The notes: generated from the sequence alone by a model not told the origin. A stretch of DNA of 64,000 nt from a bacterium (GCA_016125385.1 WGLV01000010.1:1-64000); one strand, 5' to 3'. Shown: positions 27,509 through 36,071, numbered from the stretch's first letter. Made by a program: numbers and translations.

Positions 27509-28207
27509 ATGTTCGATCCAGAGCGGTTGTTGGGGGGAATGATCCGGCAAGGATTGGGGAAAAGAGGGAAGAAGCACAGAAACAGCGGTTTTGGCGGTCT
27601 GGCCACCAGCGCGGTGGGCCTGGGGATCATGGGCGTTGCAATGGCCGCTTTCGATCATTACATGGAACAACGGAATCAACCCGGCGCCGCGCCTGGCGGA
27701 TACGCGCCAGCCGGCGGAACCACTCCGGTTCCACCACCGATGGGCGCTCCCTCGACGCCGCCCCCGCCTCCTCCACCGCCTCCGCCCGGAGGAACCACGC
27801 CCGCGGCGGATGCTCAGCGCAAAGCGGCGCAGGAACAGGCGATCCTGCTGATCCGCGCCATGATCGCGGCGGCGAACGCGGATGGCGTCATCGACGCGCA
27901 TGAGCGCGCTCAGATCATTAATGGATTGAAGGAAGGCGGATTGCCCGAAGAAGACCGGGGTTTCATTCTGAATGAGTTTTTGAATCCGCCTGGCATGGAT
28001 TCCATCGTCAGTCAGGCCGACTCTCCCGAACTGGCGAAATCAGTCTACGCCGCGTCGCTGTTCGCGATCGAACTCGACACCGAAGCGGAGAGACAATACA
28101 TGGATGAACTGGCGCGGCGGCTCTCGCTCAGCGCTGAAGACCGCGCCGCTATTGAAGGGGAAACCGGAACGCCGGAAAAGGATCAGACCAGCCCGGAAGG
28201 AGAATAA
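27509..28207 (+). CDS. DUF533 (YebE-like, TerB-related) protein with polyproline linker
   Basis: A 232-residue protein. Residues 1-55 are basic then glycine/alanine rich with a weakly hydrophobic segment (GLATSAVGLGIMGVAMAAF), as in DUF533 inner-membrane proteins. A Pro/Gly linker with a run of ten prolines separates this from the helical TerB-like domain (about 105-220), recognisable by AILLIRAMIAAANADGVID and HERAQI. TerB-like domains bind metals or act at membranes in stress responses. It ends two bases before the GYF-AIM24 gene, so the two form an operon and probably act together. Confidence 0.85.
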   Translation: MFDPERLLGGMIRQGLGKRGKKHRNSGFGGLATSAVGLGIMGVAMAAFDHYMEQRNQPGAAPGGYAPAGGTTPVPPPMGAPSTPPPPPPPPPPGGTTPAADAQRKAAQEQAILLIRAMIAAANADGVIDAHERAQIINGLKEGGLPEEDRGFILNEFLNPPGMDSIVSQADSPELAKSVYAASLFAIELDTEAERQYMDELARRLSLSAEDRAAIEGETGTPEKDQTSPEGE

Positions 28208-28209
28208 CA

Positions 28210-29205
28210 ATGTCGCAATGGTATCTCAGTTATGATGGCAAGCAGGAAGGACCGCTGGACCCGCAAACCGCGGTGCAGAAGGCGAAAGAGAATCCCAACG
28301 GGTACGCATGGCGCGCCGGATTTACGGAATGGCTGCCGATTCATCAGATCGCGGAGCTCTCCGGCGCCACGACGGCGGAGACTCCACCGCCTCCCACCAC
28401 AGTGAAGACGCAGATCGCCGACGAAATCGATTTCAAGATTTTCGGTTCGGAGATGCAGTTCGTGGAAGTCGAACTTGACCCCGGCGAGAGCGCGGTGGCG
28501 GAAGCCGGCGCCATGATGTACAAGGATTCAACCATCGAAATGCAAACCATCTTTGGCGACGGAACCGGGCAGCAGGGCTCGTTCATGAGCAAGCTGCTGG
28601 GGGCGGGGAAGCGCCTGCTCACCGGCGAGAGCCTGTTCATGACCGTGTTTACGCATACCGGTTCTGGGAAAGCGCACGCCGCGTTCGCGGCGCCGTATCC
28701 AGGCAACATCATTCCGGTCACGCTGGCGAATTACGGCGGGCGTCTGATCTGTCAGAAAGACAGTTTCGTCTGCGCGGCGAAAGGCGTGGCGATCGGGATC
28801 GCGTTTCAACGCAAGATTCTCACCGGCCTGTTCGGCGGCGAAGGCTTCATCATGCAGAAACTGGAAGGCGACGGGCTGGCCTTTCTGCACGCGGGCGGCA
28901 CGGTAATCGAACGCCAGTTGGGCCCCGGTGAAGTGCTGCACGTCGACACGGGCTGCGTGGTGGCCTACGAAGCGCAGGTGGACTTTGAAATTCAGCAGGC
29001 GGGCGGGATCAAGACGATGTTCTTCGGCGGCGAGGGATTCTTCTTTGCGAAGTTAATGGGGCCGGGCAAGGTGTGGCTGCAATCACTGCCGTTCTCACGG
29101 TTGGCGGGACGTATGCTGGCCGCCGCGCCGCAAAAGGGCGGAAGCGTCGGAGAAGGTTCGATTCTCGGCGGCCTGGGCGGGTTCATCGACGGCGACAACG
29201 GATAA
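28210..29205 (+). CDS. GYF_2 domain fused to an AIM24/TIGR00266 family protein
   Basis: A 331-residue protein. Residues 1-52 form a GYF_2 domain (WYLSYDGKQEGPLDPQ, WRAGFTEWLPI), a small module that binds proline-rich ligands. Residues 75-300 are an AIM24/DUF124 beta-helix protein (VEVELDPGESAVAEAGAMMY, GEGFIMQKLEGDGLAFLHAGG, VLHVDTGCVVAYE). A Gly-rich tail follows. AIM24-type proteins are membrane-associated in bacteria and mitochondria, with unclear biochemistry. The preceding gene encodes a protein with a polyproline run, a plausible direct ligand for this GYF domain. A terminator follows. Confidence 0.9.
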   Translation: MSQWYLSYDGKQEGPLDPQTAVQKAKENPNGYAWRAGFTEWLPIHQIAELSGATTAETPPPPTTVKTQIADEIDFKIFGSEMQFVEVELDPGESAVAEAGAMMYKDSTIEMQTIFGDGTGQQGSFMSKLLGAGKRLLTGESLFMTVFTHTGSGKAHAAFAAPYPGNIIPVTLANYGGRLICQKDSFVCAAKGVAIGIAFQRKILTGLFGGEGFIMQKLEGDGLAFLHAGGTVIERQLGPGEVLHVDTGCVVAYEAQVDFEIQQAGGIKTMFFGGEGFFFAKLMGPGKVWLQSLPFSRLAGRMLAAAPQKGGSVGEGSILGGLGGFIDGDNG

Positions 29206-29234
29206 CGCCGCCTCGTCACTCATTCGAAACGAAG

Positions 29235-29268
29235 AAAAACCGGGAGCCGAAAATCGCTCCCGGTTTTT
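29235..29268 (+). terminator. Rho-independent terminator
   Basis: AAAAACCGGGAGC pairs with GCTCCCGGTTTTT; the stem's A and T ends provide the U-tract on both strands. It ends the DUF533-AIM24 operon and may also act on transcripts from the flagellin side. Confidence 0.88.
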
Positions 29269-29361
29269 CTTTGTGCTATGGCCGGTTTTCATCCACCGTT
29301 TTTTGAATCACGAAAACACGAAACTAAACCAAAAGACAAAAAAACAGTACATTTTCGCACT

Positions 29362-29406
29362 CAGCCTTGAAAGGCTGGTCTATCTGCATCCGCCCCTGAC
29401 GGGGCG
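29362..29406. repeat. Pair of adjacent short hairpins
   Basis: CAGCCTT pairs with AAGGCTG (29362-29377), and 13 bases later CGCCCC pairs with GGGGCG around TGAC (29391-29406). Neither is followed by a T-run on the plus strand; the minus strand meets a T-run only after 15 more bases. The layout resembles interspersed palindromic elements found between genes in some GC-rich bacteria. A weak terminator for the flagellin transcript is an alternative. Confidence 0.45.
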
Positions 29407-29482
29407 AACGGCCAATCAAACAAGTACTCGCGAAATGGCCGCTTCGTTAACGCTCAACAGCCACTTCAATTTCGATCTATCG

Positions 29483-31882
29483 TCATTTCAACAAGTCGCT
29501 GAAGATTTTATTGTACAGATTGTTCGCCTGAGATTGGACGCCGAGGTTGAATTGCAGCAACAGTTGATCCGACGCGTTTCGAGTGGCCAGTGACGCGACA
29601 TTGGCATCGGTGATTCGAGACCGGGATGCAAGGACGTTTTCCGACGCGACGGAGAGGCTGTCCGCCGTGGAGGAGAGGCGGTTGGACGCCGCGCCCAACT
29701 GTCCACGCAAATCATCGACCTGTCCGAGCGCCCGATCGATGATGTTCAGCGCCTCGTTCACTCCACCTTCGCGAGTGACGTCTATGCTGGCGACGGTTCG
29801 ATCGCCGCCGAAGCCCAACGCCCGCGGGCGCACGTCACCGAAACTGACTCCCAGCTGTTGACCGGATTGAGCGCCGATCTGGAAATTGGCCTGCCGGCCG
29901 GTCGCGGAGATCACCACGGTTCCCGCGTTCGCGCTCCCCGTACCTGGAACCCCAATGGTCTGGTCGAAATCGAGCGTGAGCGTTTCACCGGGACGCGAGC
30001 CCGAAACGAAACGGACGTCCTGCTGTCCAGCGGAGAACTGAACCTGGGGGCCGCCATTCAGCGCGCCGGTGAATTGAGCCTGCTGATTCTGGATCACATC
30101 GGTCCCGGCGGAGAGGTTATCGCCAATGGTGAGGGTGCCCCGCCCCTGTCCGGCGTTGGCGTCAGGCCCGGTCAGGGTCGCGGTTTGACCAGCGGTCACC
30201 TGCTGCGCGGGGCCGCCATTCACGCTGACGGAAGCGGTTTGAGCGAAGCCTTCGGTGACGAGATTGGCCTGTTCGGCGATGGTGGAGAAGGTTCCGCCGC
30301 CGGAAGAACGATCGTTCACAGTTAAAGTGAAATTGGTCTGAGACGTGCCCGCGGTATCATCGGTCACCCGAATGGCTCCGCCCGTGGTAAGCGCGGCCGT
30401 GGCATCGGTGAAGCCGCTCTGATTTCCGGTTCCACCCGCCGCCGTACTCCGATCGCGATTATTCAATTCATCGAGCAGATCCTGAAACGTCACCGCAGCG
30501 CCGTTGCCCGCGGCGCCGTCGACGGTCGATATGGTAATGGTGCTGCTGAAATTAGTTCCGTCAGCGTTGGTTCCATTGATGGTTACCGTGTCTCCCTGGG
30601 CGAGCGTCGCGCCGTTGAATACAGACCCAATCAGGTTGGTGGAAGCGTTAACCGCCCCACCTCCCGCACCGGAAAAGGCGGATGACTGGAGAGAACGGGC
30701 CTGCGCGGCGACAACGTTGGATACTTCAATGCTTATATCGCCGGTGGAGAAGGTGGACCCGGTGATGGCGGTGACGGAATTGCCCAATTGGGCGCCGCTG
30801 GCGGCGCCGCCGATCTGAGCGTCGCGGGTGGTTCCCGACGTATTCTGCAACTGGCCGCCCGCCGTAACGGATGAGAGCGTCAGGGCGAAATTGGAAACGC
30901 CCTGCGACGCGCCGTTGGCGAACTCGAGACGGCCGGTGGAGGCGTTAAACGAAACATTGGTTTCTCCCGCGTTGGTTCCGCCCACGGAATCAACGCCCGC
31001 GCCCTGTTCAGCGGCGTCAATGGCGCTCTGGATGGTATCGACCAGGCTGACGCCCGAACCTCCGCCCGCGTCGATGTTCGTCCCCGCGCCTACGGTGAAG
31101 GAACCGCTGAACTCGGTGACGCCGTCGGCGAGTACGCCGCGAAAGTTGATTGTTCCGCCGTTCTGCAACTGGGCGCCGTTGAATGACAGATTGGTCAACG
31201 CATCGCCCGCGGCCGCAGATGAAGACGTGGCGGTATTGAAGAAGGTTCCTCGTGAAACCGCGATATCCTGTGAATTCTGGACGCCGAGATTGACGACCTG
31301 CGGCTGTCCCGCCGCTTCGCCGCCGACGACGGCGGCGCTGGCGGCTTGATCCTGGGTGATCTGAAGGAAGTTTTCCGATGTTGTCAGGTTGCTGGAATCG
31401 ACGTTCACGCCGCGATCGGGCGTACCGGGCCGGACTCCCGCACTGGGGGCGTAGTCGCCATTGAAGAGCCGATTACCACCGAATTGGGTATTGTTGGCGA
31501 TGCGGGAGATTTCGTCGATGCGCTGGCTGATTTCATCCTGAATCGCACGCCGGGCGGATGGATCGTTCACACCGGTGTTTCCCGCGCTGATGGCGAGTTC
31601 ACGGATGCGCTGGAGGTTGTCAGTGATTGAACCGAGAGCCTGGTCGCCGGTGTTGATCAGATTGACGCCGTTCTGCGCGTTGGCGGCGGCCTCGTTGAGA
31701 CCGAGCAGATTGGATTGCAGCTGATTCGCGATTCGAAGCCCGGCGGCATCATCACCCGCCTGATTGATCCGGTTACCGGTTGAAAGGCGCTGGAAATTTT
31801 TCAGGATCGAATCGCTGAGCGAGTTCAGCGTTTTTTGAGTCTGCGTATTCAGGTTATTGTTGATGCGTGAAATACCCATCAT
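29483..31882 (-). CDS. fliC: Flagellin with a very large central domain
   Basis: About 798 residues. The D0/D1 N-terminal helices are canonical (GISRINNNLNTQTQKTLNSL, RLSTGNRINQAGDDAAGL), as is the C-terminal half (NIIDRALGQVDDLRGQLGA through NNLYNKIFSDLLK). Between them, roughly residues 180-640, lies a Thr/Ser/Gly/Asn-rich, Cys-free beta region that forms the surface-exposed D2/D3-like part, more than twice the size of typical flagellins. The ATG pair at 31882/31879 follows GGGAG. It lies 100 bp downstream of a second flagellin on the same strand and shares blocks of its central region with it. It is exported by the flagellar apparatus and polymerises as filament; no other flagellar gene is in the window. 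Confidence 0.93.
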   Translation of the reverse strand: MMGISRINNNLNTQTQKTLNSLSDSILKNFQRLSTGNRINQAGDDAAGLRIANQLQSNLLGLNEAAANAQNGVNLINTGDQALGSITDNLQRIRELAISAGNTGVNDPSARRAIQDEISQRIDEISRIANNTQFGGNRLFNGDYAPSAGVRPGTPDRGVNVDSSNLTTSENFLQITQDQAASAAVVGGEAAGQPQVVNLGVQNSQDIAVSRGTFFNTATSSSAAAGDALTNLSFNGAQLQNGGTINFRGVLADGVTEFSGSFTVGAGTNIDAGGGSGVSLVDTIQSAIDAAEQGAGVDSVGGTNAGETNVSFNASTGRLEFANGASQGVSNFALTLSSVTAGGQLQNTSGTTRDAQIGGAASGAQLGNSVTAITGSTFSTGDISIEVSNVVAAQARSLQSSAFSGAGGGAVNASTNLIGSVFNGATLAQGDTVTINGTNADGTNFSSTITISTVDGAAGNGAAVTFQDLLDELNNRDRSTAAGGTGNQSGFTDATAALTTGGAIRVTDDTAGTSQTNFTLTVNDRSSGGGTFSTIAEQANLVTEGFAQTASVSVNGGPAQQVTAGQTATLTGPDANAGQGRGTLTIGDNLSAGTDVIQNQQAQFTGALNGGPQVQFSAGQQDVRFVSGSRPGETLTLDFDQTIGVPGTGSANAGTVVISATGRQANFQIGAQSGQQLGVSFGDVRPRALGFGGDRTVASIDVTREGGVNEALNIIDRALGQVDDLRGQLGAASNRLSSTADSLSVASENVLASRSRITDANVASLATRNASDQLLLQFNLGVQSQANNLYNKIFSDLLK

Positions 31883-31984
31883 CGACTCCCTTCGCTTCGC
31901 CCTCGTCCATCCATGCGTGGACACGTCGAAGTTATTTTATCGTTTTTTCTTTACAATTTCATCCAATTTCAAACACCCAACGGC

Positions 31985-34342
31985 TTACTTCAATCCATAC
32001 AGGATTTCATAGAAATTGGTCGGCAAATTGTTCGACTGGATCAACACGGCCGCCTGCGCCTGGAGTAAGACTGAATTCAATGTCAGTTCCGTGGTTTCTT
32101 TGGCGATGTCGGCGGAGACTATTTTGGAATAGGCGCTCTCAATATTAGTTACACCTGCAGATAAAACATTGATGTGATCGTCAAGCACCGATTCAAATGC
32201 GCCAAGACGGGCGCTGAAATTGGTCACCTGATCGATGGCGTCATCAATAATCGAAATGGCGTTTGTGGCACCCGTCGCGGTGGTAACATTAATGCTGTCG
32301 AGATTGCTGGAAGAACTTGAACCGAGATTGTTGGAGCGTACATCCGCGAACAAGAACGTTTTGAGCTGTCCCCGATCGCTTCCGACCTGAAATTTGAGTT
32401 CGCTGCTCGATGTCGACAGAATAAAGGTTTCACCGCCAGACGAATATGGCGTGGTTACATCAAGGATTGAGTCGAAATCGAGCGTTACCTGTTGATATTT
32501 ATCAACCGGATAGATTGAGAACGAGCCCGCCTCAAAACGCACGGCCTGATCGCCGTTCTGGAACGTGACGGCCGTTCCGCCGTTGAGCTGACCGACGAAT
32601 TCTTTCGCGGTGGTTTGCAGCTGGTCGGTACCCGCGGACAGCCCGCTGCCAACCCTGAAGGTCACTTCGGGTTTGGGGCCTCCCGAACCGTTGACTCCCT
32701 GCAGAGTGATGACATCGCCCGCGTTCGCCTGCTGCGCGGTCCCTCCATCAATGGAAAATGTGGCGGTTTCACGCGAACCGGTCTGGTTGATGGTTGAACT
32801 CACTACCTGGGAACTCGCCGCGCTGACATCCGTCACGACGATCTGCAGATTGGTAGACGTTTCATCGGCGACGTCGTCAATCAACTGAATCGCCCCAGAA
32901 CCCGTCAGCGAGGAGAGCGCGCCGTTGAAACCATAGGAGGTCTGAGACCGATCGCGATTATTGAGTTCGGCGATCAGGCTGGCGTAATCCTGAATGATGC
33001 CGTCGCCGATGCCAGTATCCGTTCCAACGGTGTATTCAACGGTGAAGGTGCTTCCATCAGGATCGGTTCCATTGATCTGAAAGGTATCGTTCACCGCAAT
33101 GGAGACTCCGTTGAGAAACGAGCCATGCAGCGCCGTTCCGCTGACGACGGCGGTTGAGCCGCCGATGTCCTGGGTGAATGTATCGGCGGTGGTTAACTGG
33201 CGCTGTTGGGCGGCGATGATGTTGCTTACGGTGATGTTGAAATTGCCGGTGTCGAAGGTGGAACCAGTCACGGATGTAAAATTGTTACCGATTTTGGCGC
33301 CCGAGGTGGTCGCGCCAACAAGGGGATTGTATATGTTCGACGAGCGATCGACCGTAAAACCGGTCTGGACCGATCCTGAACCATTTTTAATGGAAAAGGT
33401 CGCATCGAACTGAGATATTTCCTTATCGGAGCCACTGGTGAATTGAAGACGGCCATTGGAGGTCAACCCAACAGTGGTCTCCAATACACCGGTTCCATCG
33501 ACTCCAATCGTCGCCTCAGCCTGATCGATGGATGATTGGAGTGAATTAATGAGATCCTGAACGGTGGAGGCTCCGGTAATGCTTAAGGCTCCGCTGAAGA
33601 ATGTCGTTCCATCGGCGATCACGCCGGAAAATGTGATGGTTCCATTGGATTGAAGCGAAACGCGGTTCGCGGTCAGGGCGGTCAGAGTGTCCGTAGTGAG
33701 CGCGGCTGTTCCACCGCGAACAAACTGACCGACGGAAACCGCAATGTCGGTGGCGGCGGTGATTCCCGTATTGAACGTGGCGTCGCCGCCATTGGTGATT
33801 TGCGCAGAACCGGAGTTGGTCTGACCAATTTTGAGGAAAGAACGGCCCGCGTACAATGTGGAAGAATTCGGGCCAAAGGATATCGAGGCGCCGAAGTCAC
33901 GCGTGCCCTGCTTGAAGTCGACGGAGTTGGTCAAAGAACCGTTCAGGAGATATTTTCCACCGTACTTGGTGGTATTGGCGATGGTGTTGAGCTCCTGAAG
34001 TTTCTCCTGAATCACCGTCTGCTGGGCCGCACTGCCTCCGGAAGCGGCGACGGCGGCGTCACGAATATCATTCAGCAGGTTGAGAACTTCATTGAGTGCA
34101 CCCACACCCGTCGTTGTAAGGTTGAGTATGTTCTGGGTATTTTCAGAAGCCTTGCTGAGGCCCCGGTATTCAGAGCGTAATCTGTTGCTGATTACAAACC
34201 CGCCGACGTCATCTTTGGGGGAATTGATGCGCAATCCCGAACTGATGCGCTGAAGGTTGATATTGACTCGATCCTGGGTATTGTAAAGTTGGCTAATGAT
34301 TCCCAAGGCGCTGACATTATTGCGGATGCTTTCGACAACCAT
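31985..34342 (-). CDS. fliC: Second large flagellin, paralogue of the adjacent one
   Basis: About 785 residues. The ATG at 34342 is set by GAGAGGAG seven bases upstream and by the flagellin start ESIRNNVSALGIISQLYNTQ; the longer open frame upstream is not coding. The D0/D1 helices (RISSGLRINSPKDDVGGF) and C-terminus (LDDHINVLSAGVTNIESAYS) are intact. The central 450 residues share modules with the neighbouring flagellin, such as FSGVIADGTTFFSGA against FRGVLADGVTEFSGS, and LNNRDRS followed by GAI and DD segments. The C-terminus retains LQAQAAVLIQSNNLP. Outer ends differ more than the central modules. Two co-directional copies suggest layered or alternative filament subunits. Confidence 0.93.
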   Translation of the reverse strand: MVVESIRNNVSALGIISQLYNTQDRVNINLQRISSGLRINSPKDDVGGFVISNRLRSEYRGLSKASENTQNILNLTTTGVGALNEVLNLLNDIRDAAVAASGGSAAQQTVIQEKLQELNTIANTTKYGGKYLLNGSLTNSVDFKQGTRDFGASISFGPNSSTLYAGRSFLKIGQTNSGSAQITNGGDATFNTGITAATDIAVSVGQFVRGGTAALTTDTLTALTANRVSLQSNGTITFSGVIADGTTFFSGALSITGASTVQDLINSLQSSIDQAEATIGVDGTGVLETTVGLTSNGRLQFTSGSDKEISQFDATFSIKNGSGSVQTGFTVDRSSNIYNPLVGATTSGAKIGNNFTSVTGSTFDTGNFNITVSNIIAAQQRQLTTADTFTQDIGGSTAVVSGTALHGSFLNGVSIAVNDTFQINGTDPDGSTFTVEYTVGTDTGIGDGIIQDYASLIAELNNRDRSQTSYGFNGALSSLTGSGAIQLIDDVADETSTNLQIVVTDVSAASSQVVSSTINQTGSRETATFSIDGGTAQQANAGDVITLQGVNGSGGPKPEVTFRVGSGLSAGTDQLQTTAKEFVGQLNGGTAVTFQNGDQAVRFEAGSFSIYPVDKYQQVTLDFDSILDVTTPYSSGGETFILSTSSSELKFQVGSDRGQLKTFLFADVRSNNLGSSSSSNLDSINVTTATGATNAISIIDDAIDQVTNFSARLGAFESVLDDHINVLSAGVTNIESAYSKIVSADIAKETTELTLNSVLLQAQAAVLIQSNNLPTNFYEILYGLK

Positions 34343-34398
34343 GGTCCGGCTCCTCTCCGCGAGCGTGTGAAAAAATCGCGCCGTGAGGTAAAATCCGC

Positions 34399-34425
34399 TA
34401 AAGTTTTTACGGATTTTGCCTATAA
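34399..34425 (+). promoter_or_regulatory. Sigma-28 (FliA)-like promoter pointing away from the flagellin genes
   Basis: TAAAGTTT (34399-34406), 11 bases, then GCCTATAA (34418-34425) matches the enterobacterial FliA consensus TAAAGTTT-N11-GCCGATAA with one mismatch and exact spacing. It is on the plus strand, so it reads away from the flagellin starting at 34342 towards the hairpin repeat. The -35 box sits inside an inverted repeat AAAATCCG/CGGATTTT (34390-34397 and 34410-34417). The match is by eye and the sigma factor of this organism is not known. Confidence 0.45.
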
Positions 34426-34488
34426 TGAGATAGAGCCAAACGAATGTCCCGCGGAGATGGATTTCCGCGTGATCCATTTGCACATACG

Positions 34489-34588
34489 GCGTAGCGCCGA
34501 CGGCCGCAAGGCAACGGCGCCGCGTTGGTCGAATTAAGCCATAACTCACTTCTCTTGGCCGGGATGCGAAGTTATGGCTTAATTTTTT
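34489..34588 (+). repeat. Hairpin repeat, copy 1 (terminator-like)
   Basis: A 96-base unit starting GCGTAGCGCCGAC. It ends in a stem: AATTAAGCCATAACT (34532-34546) pairs perfectly with AGTTATGGCTTAATT (34570-34584), followed by T to 34588. The 29-base loop (between the eight-base variable arms) is identical to copy 2 for its first 25 bases, ACTCACTTCTCTTGGCCGGG onward. With the T-run it looks like an intrinsic terminator on the plus strand. Confidence 0.75.
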
Positions 34589-34817
34589 GCCCTCAAATTC
34601 CGCCGTCCCCGCGTGGCGGGGCTATCCCACACGACATCAACGTTTGAAACTGCTTTAAATCAATTCGGCTAAATTTATTCAAACACGCACAATACGTGAT
34701 TATGTTCTCGCATCCCTCCGGGGAACGGCGAGCGGCCTCGGATGGGCTCACCGTTCACCGGCGGGAGGGCGTCTTCAGAATCCACCGGCGGCAAGTCCAT
34801 CGCCGTAGCGGTCAGGT

Positions 34818-34864
34818 GAATTCTGATATTGGCCGGGATGCGCAGGCAGCGCCTGTGGCAATTC
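34818..34864 (+). repeat. Degenerate hairpin repeat, copy 3
   Basis: GAATT and AATTC bracket a segment containing GGCCGGGATGCG (34831-34842), the core shared by copies 1 and 2. It is followed by an internal CAGGC/GCCTG hairpin (34843-34855). The ACTCACTTCTCTT block is missing. It may be an eroded or rearranged relative; chance similarity is possible. Confidence 0.4.
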
Positions 34865-34984
34865 TTTACCACTTTTTCATCTTTGGGTGCGTGAAAGTAT
34901 GATCCACCCGTTGCCGGATTAATCCGGGCGGGTCGCCGTTGCGGCGTTCGCGAGCTTTTGTGGAGAGAATTCAACACAAAAACA

Positions 34985-35080
34985 GCGTAGCGCCGACAGC
35001 CGCATGGTTCACACGCGCCGCGTTGGTCGAATTCAGTCGAAACTCACTTCTCTTGGCCGGGATGCGCCGCTTCGACTGAA
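34985..35080 (+). repeat. Hairpin repeat, copy 2
   Basis: Shares GCGTAGCGCCGAC, GCGCCGCGTTGGTCGAATT and ACTCACTTCTCTTGGCCGGG onward with copy 1. The stem arms differ in sequence: TTCAGTCGAA (35032-35041) pairs perfectly with TTCGACTGAA (35071-35080) across a 29-base loop, the same loop length as copy 1 measured between the variable arms. No T-run follows this copy. Confidence 0.75.
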
Positions 35081-35205
35081 CAGCCAAACCCATCTCCCAA
35101 AATATGGAATTCGGGCTTGTCGTCACCTTTATCGACCGTTTTCAGGAAAACTTGAGCACTTTTTTTGATTTTTTTCGAAAAATATTCCGGGGCAGGTTAA
35201 ATGAT

Positions 35206-35964
35206 TTAAAATGAGGGGATTACACCGAGCAATTTCATCGACATGGCGATCACGGTCACGATCAGCGCCCACCGAATCCAGACTTCACCGCGATCAAGCG
35301 CCAGACTTCCACCGATCCACCCCCCCAATCCATTGCCAAGCGACAGGATCAAGGCGGGGAACCAGTCGACTTCACCCTTCCAGATAAAGACCCCCAGAGC
35401 AAACGTGGTGTAAATCGCCACGATCAGCGACTTGGCGGCGGCGGTTTCGATCAGATTCAGCCCCGCCAGAAAAACAAACGCCGCGATCAAAAAGTATCCA
35501 GCCCCAGCCTGGAAGATTCCACCATACAATCCGATCAGAAAAAACGCGGCGCCGAGGGATATCTTGCGGGCGAGCGTCATGGAAACCGATGAGGAGCCCT
35601 TTGGCTTTGGATTCCAGACGATGAACGCGACAACGACCAGCATGATGATGGCGAACAAAGTTTTGAAGAGCCGATCGGGCAGATCGACCGCCGCAAGCGC
35701 ACCAATCACCGACCCCAGGCAGGCGGGCAGAGACAGCCACAGGCATAACGTCCAGTGACTGACCCCGCCCTTGCGAAAACGAACCACAGCCGCGACGCAT
35801 TGAATCCAGATCGCGACACGGTTGGTTCCATTCGCCAGAGATGAGGGCAGGCCCAGAAACATCAGGACGGGGAGCGTCAGCAACGAACCGCCTCCGGCGA
35901 GCGTGTTGATTACGCCAGCGATGAAGCCAACGACGAAGACAAGCGGGATATACTGATATTCCAT
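35206..35964 (-). CDS. TSUP-family permease (TauE/SafE-like)
   Basis: A 252-residue membrane protein with about eight helices and the duplicated TSUP motifs: GFIAGVINTLAGGGSLLTLP near the start and GLYGGIFQAGAGYFLI in the second half. The ATG at 35964 was chosen because it starts directly at helix 1 (MEYQYIPLVFVVGFIAG) with AAGGAAACC upstream. The family exports or imports sulfite, sulfoacetate, taurine-derived or other organosulfur anions. There is no partner gene to fix the substrate; it is divergent from the M24-like gene. A shorter TSUP protein occurs at 55794. Confidence 0.92.
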   Translation of the reverse strand: MEYQYIPLVFVVGFIAGVINTLAGGGSLLTLPVLMFLGLPSSLANGTNRVAIWIQCVAAVVRFRKGGVSHWTLCLWLSLPACLGSVIGALAAVDLPDRLFKTLFAIIMLVVVAFIVWNPKPKGSSSVSMTLARKISLGAAFFLIGLYGGIFQAGAGYFLIAAFVFLAGLNLIETAAAKSLIVAIYTTFALGVFIWKGEVDWFPALILSLGNGLGGWIGGSLALDRGEVWIRWALIVTVIAMSMKLLGVIPSF

Positions 35965-36071
35965 GCCGTTCAGGTTTCCTTCAGACAAACGTTGGCGCAC
36001 CGGTTGAGTTGGACTATGATTTTTCCGGCTGATCCGATCACCGCAGCGTTCAACTATTCACAGGAGCAAGC

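Larger units (their letters stand above)
34343..35205. other. 860-bp hairpin-rich intergenic region upstream of the flagellins
   Basis: No protein-coding gene is supportable here. The stretch contains a sigma-28-like promoter on the plus strand, two copies of a 96-base hairpin repeat and a degenerate third. It also holds a CCCCGC/GCGGGG hairpin (34607-34621), a 14-bp perfect palindrome CCGGATTAATCCGG (34914-34927) nested in ACCCG/CGGGT, and a CGCCG/CGGCG hairpin (34934-34946). The region should also hold the minus-strand flagellin promoter, which I could not identify. Open frames across it are explained by repeat sequence. Confidence 0.7.

Noticed and set aside
29273-29593. 106-codon plus-strand frame running into the flagellin 3-prime end
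   Set aside because: It crosses the paired hairpins and then overlaps the flagellin coding region antisense; no start signal or domain.
34675-34977. A 100-codon minus-strand frame and an overlapping 68-codon plus-strand frame in the flagellin upstream region
   Set aside because: Both run through the palindromes and the degenerate hairpin repeat; the translations are Arg/Pro/His-rich with no recognisable domain.
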